This document shows, piece after piece, positions 26,331-38,814 of a stretch of 64,000 bases of DNA. Each line of letters begins with the position of its first letter. The stretch's first letter is position 1. The notes below the pieces were generated by a model, which did no database searches, was not told where the DNA came from, and saw nothing but the letters and a program-made list of their open reading frames with translations. Both the position numbers and the translations under genes were made by a program. The stretch is from Fratercula arctica. Its lineage: Eukaryota; Chordata; Aves; Charadriiformes; Alcidae. The DNA lies in the NCBI GenBank assembly GCA_947846985.1, contig CANTUZ010000003.1:96128674-96192673 (forward strand), in the 5' to 3' direction.

Positions 26331-28523
26331 AATAATACAAACCTGTGCACATTTCAACTGTAGACTGCAGGTCTGGCCTAATGGCAAGAACTTCTGCTAG
26401 ATGAGCCCACAGCATGAGCAGAGAGTGAGCTGGAGCTGTGTGTCACACGGAGCTCCCACCGGAGATTGATGAAACATGCTTCCTCCAATGGAATCACAAA
26501 ACTTGTGGATCACAGAGAGTAAACAGCAACAGCTGTAAACAACAACATTTTTTGAGCTCTAGTCAGGCTTTTGATACTTGGCTGATTGGGGTTTTTTTTG
26601 GTCTGTCACATTCTCTCATTAAGCAACTTATGCTTCCTGATTTTGGAGGCAGAGTGAAACATCAAAGCCCTCAAACATTCAATCCAAAACAAACTAGCAG
26701 CTATCCTGTGCTAGACTTTTATGAAAGAACGTGGATGGCAACCATTGCCAGCAATTGGTTTCAGTTCAGCTTTGACCTACAATATAGATAAGATGTTATG
26801 ATAATAATTTGATGGATAGTTGTCATTATTATGTACAGCTAGAAATTGTTCCTAGCAGAAACAAATTCTTCTACAACTGCCAAATAAGAATTAAGTGAGT
26901 TGGTAGAAATTATGCAGGAAATAGAACAGCTATAAAAATCCTTAAGATTTTGAAGAGATCACATTAAAAGCAGACATAGAAAAGCCTGGACTGCTTTTTA
27001 GCAGTCTTAAAAAATAAATATTTGAAAGTATAAGATGATTTTTAATATTCATACTAATGAAAAATGCACAAAAGACTTAGGTTTAGTTACCATCTTTGTA
27101 GATATAATTAGATTCAGAAAAGGTTATGTTTTTGTAGTATCCAGAAATTTCTGAACACAGAGAGATGATATTGCTAGCTGGGTAGGTTAGAATGATTAAT
27201 TCAAAGTTCTCTTTTACTGCTAATATTCAATTCTTTTTGCTACAGTTCCTTCCAAGGAAAGTCACAAAGTTGTTTTCACACAAGCAACTTAAGTAAACAA
27301 ATTAAGAGCTTTTTAAAGAGTACCACTTTTCATAGGGCACTTCAACCAATACTGACATGGGAATCTCAAATTTATTATGGTCTATAGATTTATTGTGGTC
27401 TACAAAGAGATCTAGTAAGGTTTTGATTTGTGTAAGTAATATAATTCAGTCCCAGGGAATCATTTTTATAGCGGGTCAAGTGGTCCCACTCATCCTCTTC
27501 TACACAACAGTTCAGTGGGTAAAGCAGTCACCCAGTAGGTAAAGAACTGCTTTTGTTTTTGAGGAGAAATAAAGCTATGACCTTCTGACTTGAGGCACAC
27601 ATTGCAAGGGAGAAAGAGCCGCCTGTGTTCCTGATGCCGCAGTTCACCGCTGAAAGCAGACTGAGCTCCCCTCCTTGCCTCAGAACACATTTCTGCCTAG
27701 TGTTATATTTTATCTAATTTATGCATAATGCTATTGGGCAGATAATTTCAAGCTAAGATGGAAGACTGGCCTTCTCAAGAAAGTACACAAGCTGCTGCAT
27801 TTACCCCTCTCACGCTCTCTCTCTGGCCAAAACATTGTAGAAGCTTGTGGCAAAGCACTGAGTGGGATGGATAAGTCTATGACAGTGACAGAAGCTGTAA
27901 TTTTGATGTGAACCTTAATGTTTCAGAGCTTCCTCAGAATATATGATATGCTTGCTGGGAATTAAGGCAAGCTCTTTTGGGCTCTGAAATCAGAATTCAT
28001 ACCAAGGCCAAGTTCTGAATCTTTTTGCAATGGGCTCACTAGAGTTGAAAGTGGATATAATTCTAAGATGTTTAAAATGAAGTGTGTGTAAGCCATCTTG
28101 ATAATAAAAAGGGGTTTAAAATGACTGACATAGGAAAGATAGGAGTTTAATCCTCTTAGAACTATAGATGACTGTCTTATTTAACTGATGCTTTAAATGA
28201 TGGAAAGTCATTGCTATTAGCAAAACGTAAAACATACATTAAAAAGGTTGCAAACTCCCTCACTTTCTACTCACTCCTTGTGTCTTTTTTTCAGCAGCCT
28301 GATGCAAAAGCAGGAAAACTTGAAGAAGGGGCTCAGTCTCGTTCAAACCACCATCCACATTGTAAGTCTTTTTTCTCTGCTGACTGAGACCTAATATTGT
28401 CTATCGGATTCACCTGTTTAAATGATCGCTACTCATCCACCCAGCACGTGATGTTGGTTTTGCCATCTTAGAAGTGAACTGATGTAATTTTGAGAGTGAT
28501 CTCTAAACTTGAATTGCTGGGAG
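26331..28523. other. AT-rich stretch with one weak exon candidate
   Basis: No recognised gene or transposon. The only item noted is the splice-site-flanked segment at 28295-28361, listed separately. Confidence 0.45.
28295..28361 (+). other. Weak candidate internal exon, 67 nt, unidentified
   Basis: A pyrimidine-rich tract ending 'tttttttcag' lies immediately before it, with a possible alternative acceptor one codon on (cagcag). A consensus donor GTAAGT starts at 28362. Two of the three frames are open across the 67 nt, so the open reading itself is weak evidence. If the frame starting at the second base is used, the exon ends on a codon boundary, which is compatible with the frame of the candidate at 38688-38814. 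I do not recognise the peptide. Chance pairing of splice-like motifs is the main alternative. Confidence 0.2.
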
Positions 28524-29293
28524 TGTCATGGTTTGGGCTGGGCTGACCACTGAACAATGACAGATGCTTTATTTACCGCTCTCTCTCCCTTCCCAGAAGA
28601 GAAGGGAGAGAAAATAAGGGAGACACTTATGGCTTGAAAAGAAAACTATAACTATCTTAATGAAATATTAATAATAAAAAGAAAATAGAATAATATAAAA
28701 AAAATAATGAAATATATATAATACATACAAAACTAGTATTGAGCTTCCAGGAAGATGATCATGTCACCAGCAGGCACTGGGAAAGTTCCAGACTGGACTC
28801 AGTGACAGATAGGAATTTGATTATGGGACTGGATTCAGGAACACACAGACTGGGATCAAAGACAGACAGATAGAGTCCTCCTTGGCTACCTACCATTGAA
28901 GAAAGAGGCTGACTCCTTTGATCCCTCAGCTTGTATACTGAGCATGATGTAGATGGAATGGAATACCCTGTTGGTCAGTTTTGGGTCACCTGTCCTGTCT
29001 GCTCCTCCCCACAGGTGCAAATGCTCTACACTCTTCCACTGCTGACCCTCCAACTTGTGCATAACAAAATCAGCTGACCTTGGTTGCTATAGCAATGAGT
29101 ATAAGCAGGAGCTTCTCTGATTACCATTCCTTGGTATTCACTATAAACATCAGACGTTATCACTGCCAGAAGCAGACACCGTCTGAAAAACGTCATTAAT
29201 TTCAGAGAGTTAGTTAGCTAGTTAGAAGAGACTTAACTGAAAAGTAAAATTACTGAAAAGAAAATTGGTTCTGTTCTACCTCAGAACAGGACA
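28524..29293 (-). mobile_element. Solo LTR of a second avian ERVL-like type
   Basis: A 770-bp element with ends TGTCATGG and CAGGACA. Flanking pentamers GGGAG (28519-28523) and AGGAG (29294-29298) agree at four of five positions, consistent with an aged 5-bp target-site duplication. The minus-strand AATAAA (TTTATT at 28568-28573) gives the orientation. Next to it lies an A/T-only core (about 28640-28735) of TAATAA/AAAATA words. The segments 'cttccaggaagatgatcatg' and 'gctcctccccacaggtgcaa' match, from memory, a common avian LTR family. No internal retroviral genes adjoin it. Confidence 0.75.
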
Positions 29294-29557
29294 AGGAGAA
29301 ATAAAAAATTATAAGATATAACCATTGGAAGTTTTATGCCCCCAGAAAGGAGTGCTTTGGAACATTGTCATCGGCTTTCAAAAGATTTGCAAAAGTGCCA
29401 GAAAAGTAGAAGAAAGTCAGCATTGTAACAGTGTTCAAAAAGGAAGGAGAAAATTACTGTGATAATTGTAAACTGTATTGGCATGACATTGAATCTGAAC
29501 TGAGATGGGGTTTGATTAATTATCAGTTAAAGTAAGATAATGAAATAAACGTGTTTA
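29294..29557. other. Unassigned spacer between LTR and CR1
   Basis: A/T-rich sequence with no recognisable feature. It separates the solo LTR from the CR1 copy that starts near 29558. Confidence 0.4.
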
Positions 29558-29870
29558 ACAGGAGTACAAGGAGCCTGGGCCCAGGCTCTTTTCAGTGGTG
29601 CCCAGCAACAGGACAAGAGGTAACGTGCACAAGCTTGAACATAGAAAGTTCCTCCTAAACATGAGAAGGAACTTCTTTACTTTGAGGGTGGCAGAGCACT
29701 GGAACAGGCTGCCCAGAGAGGTGGTGGAGTCTCCGTCTCTGGAGACATTCAAAACCCACCTGGACGCATTCCCGTGTAACCTGCTCTAGGTGACCCTGCT
29801 CTGGCAGGGGGGTTGGACTACATGATCTCCAGAGGTCCCTTCCAACCCTACCATTCTGTGATTCTGTGAA
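29558..29870 (+). mobile_element. CR1 LINE 3' end fragment
   Basis: A diagnostic CR1 3' region: 'gagggtggcagagcactgga', 'acaggctgcccagagaggtg', 'gggggttggactacatgatc', 'cagaggtcccttccaaccct', then the tail ATTCTGTGATTCTGTGA. It differs from the copies at 2789 and 16358 in using 'atgatctccagaggtccctt', so it belongs to another CR1 subfamily. The two overlapping 64-65 codon frames are repeat-derived. Confidence 0.92.
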
Positions 29871-30159
29871 ATGGAAATGTTATCCTGAAAAAAAACAAGC
29901 TTCCAATTATTTGCAAGGCAGCTGGAAAAAGCAATAGGGTTGCTGAATCTGGCTTACTCTTTTGCAAGGCCTACATTGAGATGTGCTTCTTACGGTGTCC
30001 CAGAGGAATGGGCTCTTGGCTATGCATAGTTTACTGTTTTTTATCAGTGGACCAGAAGAACGGAATTGAACCACTTAATAAGTTTGAGGCAAAAAATCTT
30101 TTGGACACAAAGGAAGAGGCATACTAAGGAAATGTCAAGCGAATGTATTTCATATTGAG

Positions 30160-30620
30160 AGTGGAGTGATTACTGCTGGAACACAGAGACACGGTTTCTG
30201 CAGCATCTATACTGCAGAAAGGACGTTAAGAAATTGGGGGTGTTCAGAGAAGAACCTTGAGAATGATGAAGGGATGGAAAAACATGGCTCTTGCTGAAAT
30301 AGATAGCTCAAACAATTTGTCTAATAAAAGACAGGTCTGTGGGGGTGACCCCAGTGTAATCGATAAATAATTTCCTGGGAATAGAAATCTATTAACAGAG
30401 AACTAGCAAAGAGGGAAAGTAATTGCCTATAGTAAGCATTTAGCTAATGGATTCTCCGTCTCTGGAGAACATTTATAAATCTATACTGGATATTTTATTA
30501 AACGATATGCTTGAAATCAAACAGGAATTAATTCAAGGGATTCTGTAGTCTGTGTTTTGTTGCAGGATAGACTAGATGATCATGATCTGTAACAGAATCT
30601 AATCTGTATTTTTCTGTTGA
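30160..30620 (+). mobile_element. Ancient CR1-like LINE relic
   Basis: A heavily diverged CR1 3' region. Recognisable pieces in the right order are 'gctggaacacagagacacgg', 'ggggtgttcagagaagaacc', 'agaatgatgaagggatgg', 'ggattctccgtctctgga' and 'gactagatgatcatgatc'. These resemble older amniote CR1 families rather than the younger bird-specific subfamilies nearby. Boundaries are approximate and the call rests on remembered consensus. Confidence 0.6.
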
Positions 30621-33462
30621 CTAGATGAAGTCATAAAATCAGTGAAATTCCATTTAGGTGCAAAGTCCTTTCTCAAATAAAACCTAAAATACATTCATAA
30701 AATTTATTGTAATGGTCATGGGAAATATTTTTTGTGCAACAGTATTGCTAATGACTACAGCAAATTTTGTATTTCTTATGTTCTTGGAATTGTCTGCTAC
30801 AGAATCTACTGGTAATTTTACTGGCAACAGTAACAGCAATAAATAAAGCACAGATCAGAATCACAGCAAAATTTTATTCTCTATGAGGGACTGCAGTGTT
30901 GTGGTTGATTTTTCTTTCAGTTTTTAACAGATGTCATTATCAGTTTTAGTCTGTTAGAATACAAGTGAATTTTATTTCAGAAAGTATCTCTTACTTTCTG
31001 AAATAAATCAGAGATATATCCTACAGAATTATTACTAAAAGAGTAGAGAAAAATACTTCTGAATCCTTACAACTTTTTTTAGCTTGTTGAGTAGTGAGAT
31101 TAATCTGAAGAACACTGAAACATAGAACAACTCTGGTATCACTGAACACTAATATGGAATTAATTAATGAGGAATTGCAAATACAGAAATGTTAATTGCA
31201 GGAGATGTAGGAAAAAAGATTCTAAAGCAGACTAAATAGACCTAGGAGACAGGTGTAGGGAAAAGAATATAATTTTCAATTTTTTAAGAAGAAAGTTTGA
31301 TTATAAATTTTTAATTATTTGATGTTTTGTATGTTGCAAAATCACATATTTGAATAGCATTATAAAGGTTTTCCACCCTCATTATGTCATGTTGAGTTAC
31401 TGACACTTCTAGCTGTTAGATATTTTTCCCATTTTGCCTTTTAGTTTTTTCCTTTTATCATTGAAAGATGGTGATTTCTGTAGACTATAAACATGACTGT
31501 GAAGAATATCTATAGCTATTCAGACTGTGTTCTGTGTTTCGACCATTTTTCTACCTGGATGGGGCTTCACTCTAGAATTAGGGAGCAATTCAATGATGTG
31601 AATGAAGCTGTGCCTAAGTGCAAAAAATCAGCCTATGCATATTTGATCACAGACACATTTTATGTACCTGCATTCCAGATACGTATGGTTTAAACTAAAA
31701 TCACATATGTAGTCTGAACATGCAGATAATGGTTTCTCTGACTGCCTTTTTTCCCCTTACTGTTTCTGTTGGATGTGATGTTGAAAAATATTTGTGGTTA
31801 CCTTCGTTAGTAATAGATAATATCCTAAGGATTCATTTGAAGTAAAGGGTGTGTCTTAAGTGTTGTATGCTGGAAGTAAATGTAAAGAAGTGAACATTGA
31901 TTCTGAATCACATTCTTACAAAAAATCAATACTCCTGGACACAAAGATATTAATTTCTTATTAAGTTATAGGATTTTTCTTTTAATATACTATTTTTATA
32001 TTTCTATTATACATGGTGCAGTATAAAACCGATTTAAACACATTTATTTTTATGTACTATTTAAAATATATATTTTTCTCATTTGTTCGTAATGTAAATT
32101 TTGTTATGTGATCAGTGGATTTGCCATCACATTTTTTCTTCTAGGGAAGTGGGGTATGTTTCAGTCAATAATGCATACATTATCCCTACTTCCGTGTTTG
32201 AAAGTAGTTAAGTTAAAGTGTTCAAAGCTTCTCTCTACATTTATTCATTATGAGAAAGATGATACTTCAGCGTGCTTACTTGTGTGCAAATAAATCCTCA
32301 CTTTATGGACAAGTTGGCAATGCATACTGGGCAGGATATAAAAGTGTTGAAGTTCATTTTATACCTTTGTCATTCAGCCTCCTAAACAGGTAGATGCACT
32401 TTATATGCCAGCAACACTGAGAAGAGAGAGTAGTCACTGTACAACACATTAAAATGCGCCGAAGTGTTTATATTACACTACCAGGCTGTAGTCCCAGAGC
32501 CTCAAAAGACTGTAAGCAACTAAATCTCTCCTCAGAGTCATCCTAAGTTTCAAAAGCCTAACATATACCAAAAGGCCCCATGAAATATTTATTGGCTGGA
32601 AAGAGAGAAACTCAGACAATATAATTCTATTTACTGAGCTAAAACATCTCTTTTGAGTGAGGTGATTTTTACAGGTTAGTTAAGAGGCTGAGGCACCTGT
32701 TTCTTTCTGTGGACAGAGGCTTCAAAATTAACTCTGTGAAACATTCTTTAAGATATTAAATCATGATGACAGAAGGCTTCTCAAATTGTTTTGTACAAAA
32801 TTTGGAATGACTTCTGTGTTAGAGTACTGCTGCCTAGTATGGAGATCCAAGGAAAGATTAGTGAGAAGACAGGGCACGGAGAAAGGGCTGGTAGAGGAAG
32901 AAGAGGAAAAAGCCGAAAGAAGAGACACTTAGTTATGCAGCAAAGGTTTTCATACTGTGGGGTCAGTGAGTGGCAGGAGGAGCTGAGAACTCTTGCACAT
33001 GAATGAAAATGTTGAAGTCATGAAAAAAAAAAACCAATTTTCTTAAGTTTCTTATGTCAGTTGGCTCAGATCTGAATAGCAGTCGGACTTTTGAGGAGGA
33101 GACATTGCTCTGTCAAATGGAAAATGTTGAACAAAGGTGGAGCTAAGAGGATTCCTTTGGAGGATTGTAAGTACTTTTTTCCTACTGGGAAATTCTTCAG
33201 GAGTTTCACATGAACTAATGATTTTTGAGATCTGTCACTCTGGTTTTCGTAAAGCACTGAAGGCATACCATCTTATGATGTGGTATAGAACTAATTTTTA
33301 AAATTGAAATGTCATCTGTTAGTAAGTCACGCTGCATACATAAATCAAACTATCAACATCTACAGAGCCATTTTTTCAATGACACTGAATAATATTATTA
33401 CAATAAATTGAATTAGTTAGACTGGATATGTTTTCCATAAAATTGTTAATGTTTGTGTTTTT
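30621..33462. other. AT-rich stretch without recognisable feature
   Basis: No gene or transposon is seen. A purine-rich patch around 32830-32950 gives a short lysine/arginine-rich frame (32791-33006) that is a composition effect. Confidence 0.45.
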
Positions 33463-33612
33463 CATCATAGAATATTTTGAATTGGAAGGGAGCTTTAAAG
33501 TTCATCTAGTCCAACCGCCCTACAATGAGCATCTTCAACTAGATCAGCCTGCTCAGAGCCCTGTCCAACCTGACCTTGAGCCCCAACCCCCTTAAGACCC
33601 CCTGAGCCTCTT
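33463..33612 (-). mobile_element. CR1 LINE 3' end fragment
   Basis: The reverse complement of a short CR1 3' end: 'catctagtccaac', 'tcaactagatcagcctgctc' and 'agccctgtccaacctgacct' are the complement of the conserved CR1 terminus seen at 3000-3120. Only about 150 bp remains. Confidence 0.88.
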
Positions 33613-33988
33613 GTGGTACAATAATTAAAATTCACAATTAGCGCTCTTCATTTTTCTATAGCACTGATTGAAAGCATGTCAAATAATTTAATATTTTAAG
33701 TTCAAAGTCCTCAATTGTGTGAAACTTTTCCGTAGTTGTTTCTTCTGCTTGCCATCGCAATTGGAAATTGTAACAAGATATTTCTAGTGCAAGAGAGCAT
33801 GGCTTTCATCTAAACTAGGGTGATGAACAAATAGGCAAGCATGGAAGATATTGGTGAACTTCACATATTGTAGTTCCTAGTTCATGGACAGGTATATGTC
33901 AAAGCCAATGTAAACTATTGAATATGCTGTAAAGTTGAAGTTGGGTGAATTTATTGTTGGTTTTTTTTTTGGTTGTTTTTGTTTTGTG

Positions 33989-34013
33989 TTTTTTTTTTTT
34001 TTTTTTTTTTTTT
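33989..34013. repeat. Poly(T) tract, 25 bases
   Basis: An uninterrupted T run preceded by G/T-rich sequence (33955-33988). On the minus strand it would be a poly(A) tail, but no retrocopy is recognisable at higher coordinates. Confidence 0.85.
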
Positions 34014-37000
34014 AAATGCAATGTAGTTACACTACACTACTGGTTTAGGGAAAGTCAGTCCAGTCAACAGACTTTTAAAAAAACCCCTTTCTCAGAAATC
34101 TTTCAAATGAGAAGTATGTGTAATGAATAGGACATCTTTTATTAAAAACATACGAAGGTTTTACAAGCAAAAAAAAAAAAGAAAAAGGTTTAGAGTACAC
34201 AAGTGCCAAGAAAATGGATTTTTATACATTGTTTGGTATGTTTGATCTGATGTCTCTTATACATTAGTCAGACAAACAAAGGAATGTGGAATTAGAAAGC
34301 AGAAGACAAAACTACAAAGCACGAAATAGGAAAGTAGCACGACTACAATGTATTTTCACAGCATCTGTGAAAATCTTGGTTTTTGTTGCACATTTACATT
34401 TTACAGTGACATTTCATGTACTCAAAACATTCATTTCAGTGATATCCAGTCTGGGTACAGTAAATATCCTACCACACAATGAAAGATGCGTTAAAGTATT
34501 TTATAGACACGGGTATTACGTAGTTTCAGCTGCTCTGCCTTCTGGTGATAAAATTTCTGAAACAGTTCTGCTGGTCTCCTCTGTTCCTATTGCGACAACA
34601 TTAGTCTTTCCACCTCTGGTACATGGCTAGAAAATGAAGAAATACATGGTGCAGTTTCCCAGTAATGCATGTTGACAGCTTCACTAAATTACGTGTGTAC
34701 CTGAATGCAGAGGAACATGGTGGATTACTGACAATTTTTCCTTAAAAAAAAAAAAAAAAGGAGAAAAAAAAGTGAACTGAAAATTCTATACTATGAAAAT
34801 GGAACTATCTATCTACCTCATTGTTAGTAGTGTACTATAGTTGAACAGTATAGTAATACCTATAATATAAAATATGAGTTATGTGTTAATACCTCCAGAC
34901 ATCAGTCAACACACATTCCACCAATTTCAGTAGGCCACAAATCCTAAATAGTTTTGAAAATCTGGGCCCTACTGTTTTTCACTTACCTCTCAGGGCTGGA
35001 AGCAAGTTACCAAAATGAACGATTCTCAGTATAATGGTCCAGAATCTGACCCCATCAAAGGCAGCAGCGAGGTTTAAGTCTCTGAGGATATGATTTGATG
35101 TGCATTTAGTCAAATATATTAAAATAAAGCTTCTCATTTCAGATCACATTCTTTCCAGGTACATCCAGACAGTTAGGAAAACTTTATCAACTTAATCAAA
35201 ATGCTTTATTTCACACCGGAGCTACAAGTACAACTGAAGAAGTACGTTGGCTCTTACAGTAGCTTTCTGGTGCATGATTTGGCCCTTTTTGACTGTTCCC
35301 AAGGAAATGTGTATGCTGGTGTTACTGATTCATTTTTATATTCCATCTAACCTATAAAACTTTATAACCCTAATAAAGATAATAAAAATGATAACATTTT
35401 ATGATTGTAATTGGATATGTTTAATAACAGTTTTTAACAAAGACAACATGTCAGTCTGTTGGAATTGAGATAGGATAACAAAACCATAAAATTTACCCCT
35501 TTCTTTATTGTACCTGCATTTTTAATAGCATAAACAAAAAAAGAGGAGAGCAGCTTTTGAATAGATTGACTTTTCTCTCTCGTTGAGCTGGAAATATATT
35601 TTGGTTTAAGATCATTTCTCATGTGTTAGATTACATAGTACAGTAGTTGCTTCCAAGGTCAAAAAGATCTGCTGAAGTTACTAAACGCTACTCACTGTGG
35701 ATGTTCTTGGTGTAAGTGTCGCGCTTATTTATACTTCCATAAGTGCACAGTTATAACCATTTGTTTTCTAATACGTGTCCAAAGTAACACAGAGAGAAAT
35801 TAAAAACATCACTCATGCAGTATACAAAGTGGTCATTTTGGTCACTGAGGGAAAGGCTTTCATTTAGCAAGTTGGAGCAAAATGCAGGGATCAGCAGAAG
35901 GCAGAATAGATTTCTTGAAATGTGGAGGAATCCTGTTGACACAAAAAGGAATCCTGAATTATTGTCTCTACGTTTTCACAGTTCTTAAGATCTATGTATT
36001 TTCCAACAGCTGTCTTCTAACTGCACTTAGAATATGAATTGAATCTATATGAAACATACAAAACCATGATCTTCTACCACAGGAAATGCAGGTATTTTCT
36101 GTATATACGGATTGAAACAAGAAGTTGCATATGTGATTTCTGAAAAAAAACCCACATTATTTGCAGTATATGGATATTCTGTTTGACTGAAATAAGGTCC
36201 ATGTTGCAAACTTGTTAAAAAAAGTACTAAATAGAAAAATTGTTGCTATAATGGTACTAAATTTTAATAGAACTGAGAATTAAAAAGCTTATTTATTCAA
36301 TACTACTTCAAAGTGGTCCAAGTAATAATTACGATGCATGCAGATATACGTAACACCTACAAGATTCAAGCAAAGGTAACTGAGCACTTGTAAAGGCTGA
36401 AAATTCCCAATTTCAACAGTTAGAAAGTTACAGAAAGCTGTTGGTGGCACCTTATTCTAAGCCATTGTACATATATTTTTCTGATATATATAATTCAAAA
36501 GTATATGACACACTTTTTCTCCAAACCTTAATTCATTTAATGCAGAAAAGGTTCAGTGCTTGCAGATCAAGCAACGATTTGAGCCTTTGTTTTACCCTCA
36601 TTGGTCAATGGATGTCCTTATGCATTGCATTATTCAATGTATAGTATACAAATGTTGCAATGAAATGAAAAACAGGTTTGGGCTGGCCTACCTGCCATTT
36701 GTCCCACCCCTGGTCTCAGGGTTTTGGCATAGCAGAGCTTTGGCGGGCTGTGTGACTTGCACTTGCATTCCAGCAACCTGGGGCTGGTTGGGTGTGGGAA
36801 GAAGGACGCTTCCAAAATTCACTTGTCTCTGTGAGCACTCATGCTGTGGTCCAGTGCCTGGGCAAAGACATATGCTTAAATCACTTATCTAGAGCTACTG
36901 AAGTCATTGGGAGGGGTACTTGTATACAAATATATATCTAGATCAATTGATCTATCTTATCTAACTAAACTACCAGAAATTATTTCAATAACCTTTGATT

Positions 37001-38687
37001 TTGGGTTTAAAAACGTCTGTAAAAGCTCAAGGGTCCCATTTATAGGTTTAGAAAGGCTTATGAAGCCATTTTCTTACTGCCTTTCAACTTTCAGCATTAG
37101 CCACCCAGCCAGAGTTTTGCTGTGACTCCACCATTCCACTTGTGGGACTCAGATTTCTTCTGTGGGTCTCAGAAGATTTCAGGCTGCAAGCCAGGAGATG
37201 ACGGCCTGGGCTTGTCATTTAACAGTGTGGATGATCAGCTAATGAAGGCACAAATTTAGACCTGCACAGGGGTTTTGCCAGTTGTGTGGATACACACTGA
37301 ATGCACAATAATTCTGGGGAGAAAATAATGAAGAGTCATTTCTAAATGCAAATGTATATTATAAACTCTGTGTATAAAGGAACTGAATTAAATGAAGACG
37401 AACATTTTTCTAGTAAGTCCTAACTTGTGGGGATTTGAGAAAGGTGGTAATAAAATTGGAGGTACGTATTTGTGTGTGTCGTTTTACAGATGTCTAAAAC
37501 CTGTATATTAACCATTCCATTTACGTTATATGCCATTGCACTGATACCTACAGGGTCTGTGTGGGAAATACATTCAACTTATAAATTATCACTGGATCTA
37601 CTAGTGTAACTGATAGAAAAAAATAGGTGATCCTCCTCTCTACAGACTGTTGGAAGTTGGGAGAAAAATGACTTTTTTTTTTATGTATGTCTTGCACAGC
37701 TCCAAGTCCTGTTTGCTTTCCCCATTTGCTCCCTCCAGTCTTCTTTGGCAGCCAGACAACTTCCTCTCCCAACTTCTTCCCTTCACTCCATTACGCTCTT
37801 TTCTCATTTGGTTTTCAGTTTTCATTCCCTGTTATTTCCAGTCCGATAGCTTACTCCTTCATGCTACCTGCATACTAGCTCCACAACAGAGACTCTCCTT
37901 TGGTTTGTTTGGATGCTGCCCCAGATCTGAGAGAGCAGCTACAGAGGCAAATTCAGGGGGAATCTGTTAACTGTTTCTGTGGCTTTTAAGGGGCTCGTTC
38001 AGCTGAGACTTTAATAGAAGATTTTTTTTGTATGGTAAAAGCAAAATAATTTCCCTAGCTCTATTCCTAGAAATGAATTAATTGTTGTGGTTGATATTCT
38101 CTTCTCAGGGTTCACGACCTGAGTGTAAACTTCTAAATTGAGATGTTCTTAAAATATATATAAACAAAACTTCAGTGATTCATAGGCCACTTTTCTATAA
38201 AAGCATGAATGATACCAACAGTTAGACCTGTTTTTCTGCTTAGGTAAACTTTTATTCTGCAAAAAAGTCAATTTCAAAGTCTGTCTACTTTTGATTTTGA
38301 CTTTCCCATCACACTTCAGGTGACTGTAAACAGATGCAAGTCAGGAGGCAGCCTGAGTTTCAGTCTGTCAGGTATTCCCAACACCAATATACACTTGTTT
38401 CTAGGAGAACTGTAAGTTACTCCAAGTTGAGAAAGAGTCAGTCCTTTGGGGACACTAAATAAGAAAAAAAAAGTCTCACATTTCTCATATTTCTTTTAAG
38501 CTCTGTTTAATGCAGTAGCTCAGGTTGAACTGCAGATCCTGTGAGCTCCTTGTTGACACTTCACTGCCATGCTTTGTCAGGACATATCAAAAGAACATTT
38601 CCAAGGACAGTTTGGTTATATTGCTCCACCACTCTGCTGCCCTACCTCAATATGCCTTACATTTCCCTTCCTCACTTCATACCACAG

Positions 38688-38814
38688 ATGCAGACTGACA
38701 TCAGAAGCTCAAAGAAAAACAAAGCAACAAAGCCTGATCAGTCCCCTGTGAAAGAACTCTCTTTTGATCTGAGGAATAGTACACCTCGGAGTTATTTGGA
38801 GGATGGTGCCCAAA
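38688..38814 (+). other. Weak candidate exon, 127 nt, unidentified
   Basis: The segment follows a pyrimidine-rich stretch ending 'cataccacag' and is followed by GTAAGG at 38815. Only one frame is open throughout, 42 codons beginning ATG CAG ACT. The other two frames meet stops. The peptide is hydrophilic and rich in Lys, Ser and Asp with no low-complexity bias, unlike most chance frames in this window, but it matches no protein I recognise. The length leaves one extra base at the donor. It could be an internal exon or an alternative first coding exon. A chance combination remains at least as likely. Confidence 0.25.

Noticed and set aside
27500..27600. Possible tRNA-derived SINE ('cagtgggtaaagcagtcaccc')
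   Set aside because: A faint resemblance to a tRNA-like repeat start, but there is no convincing B box or 3' tail, so the match is too weak to call.
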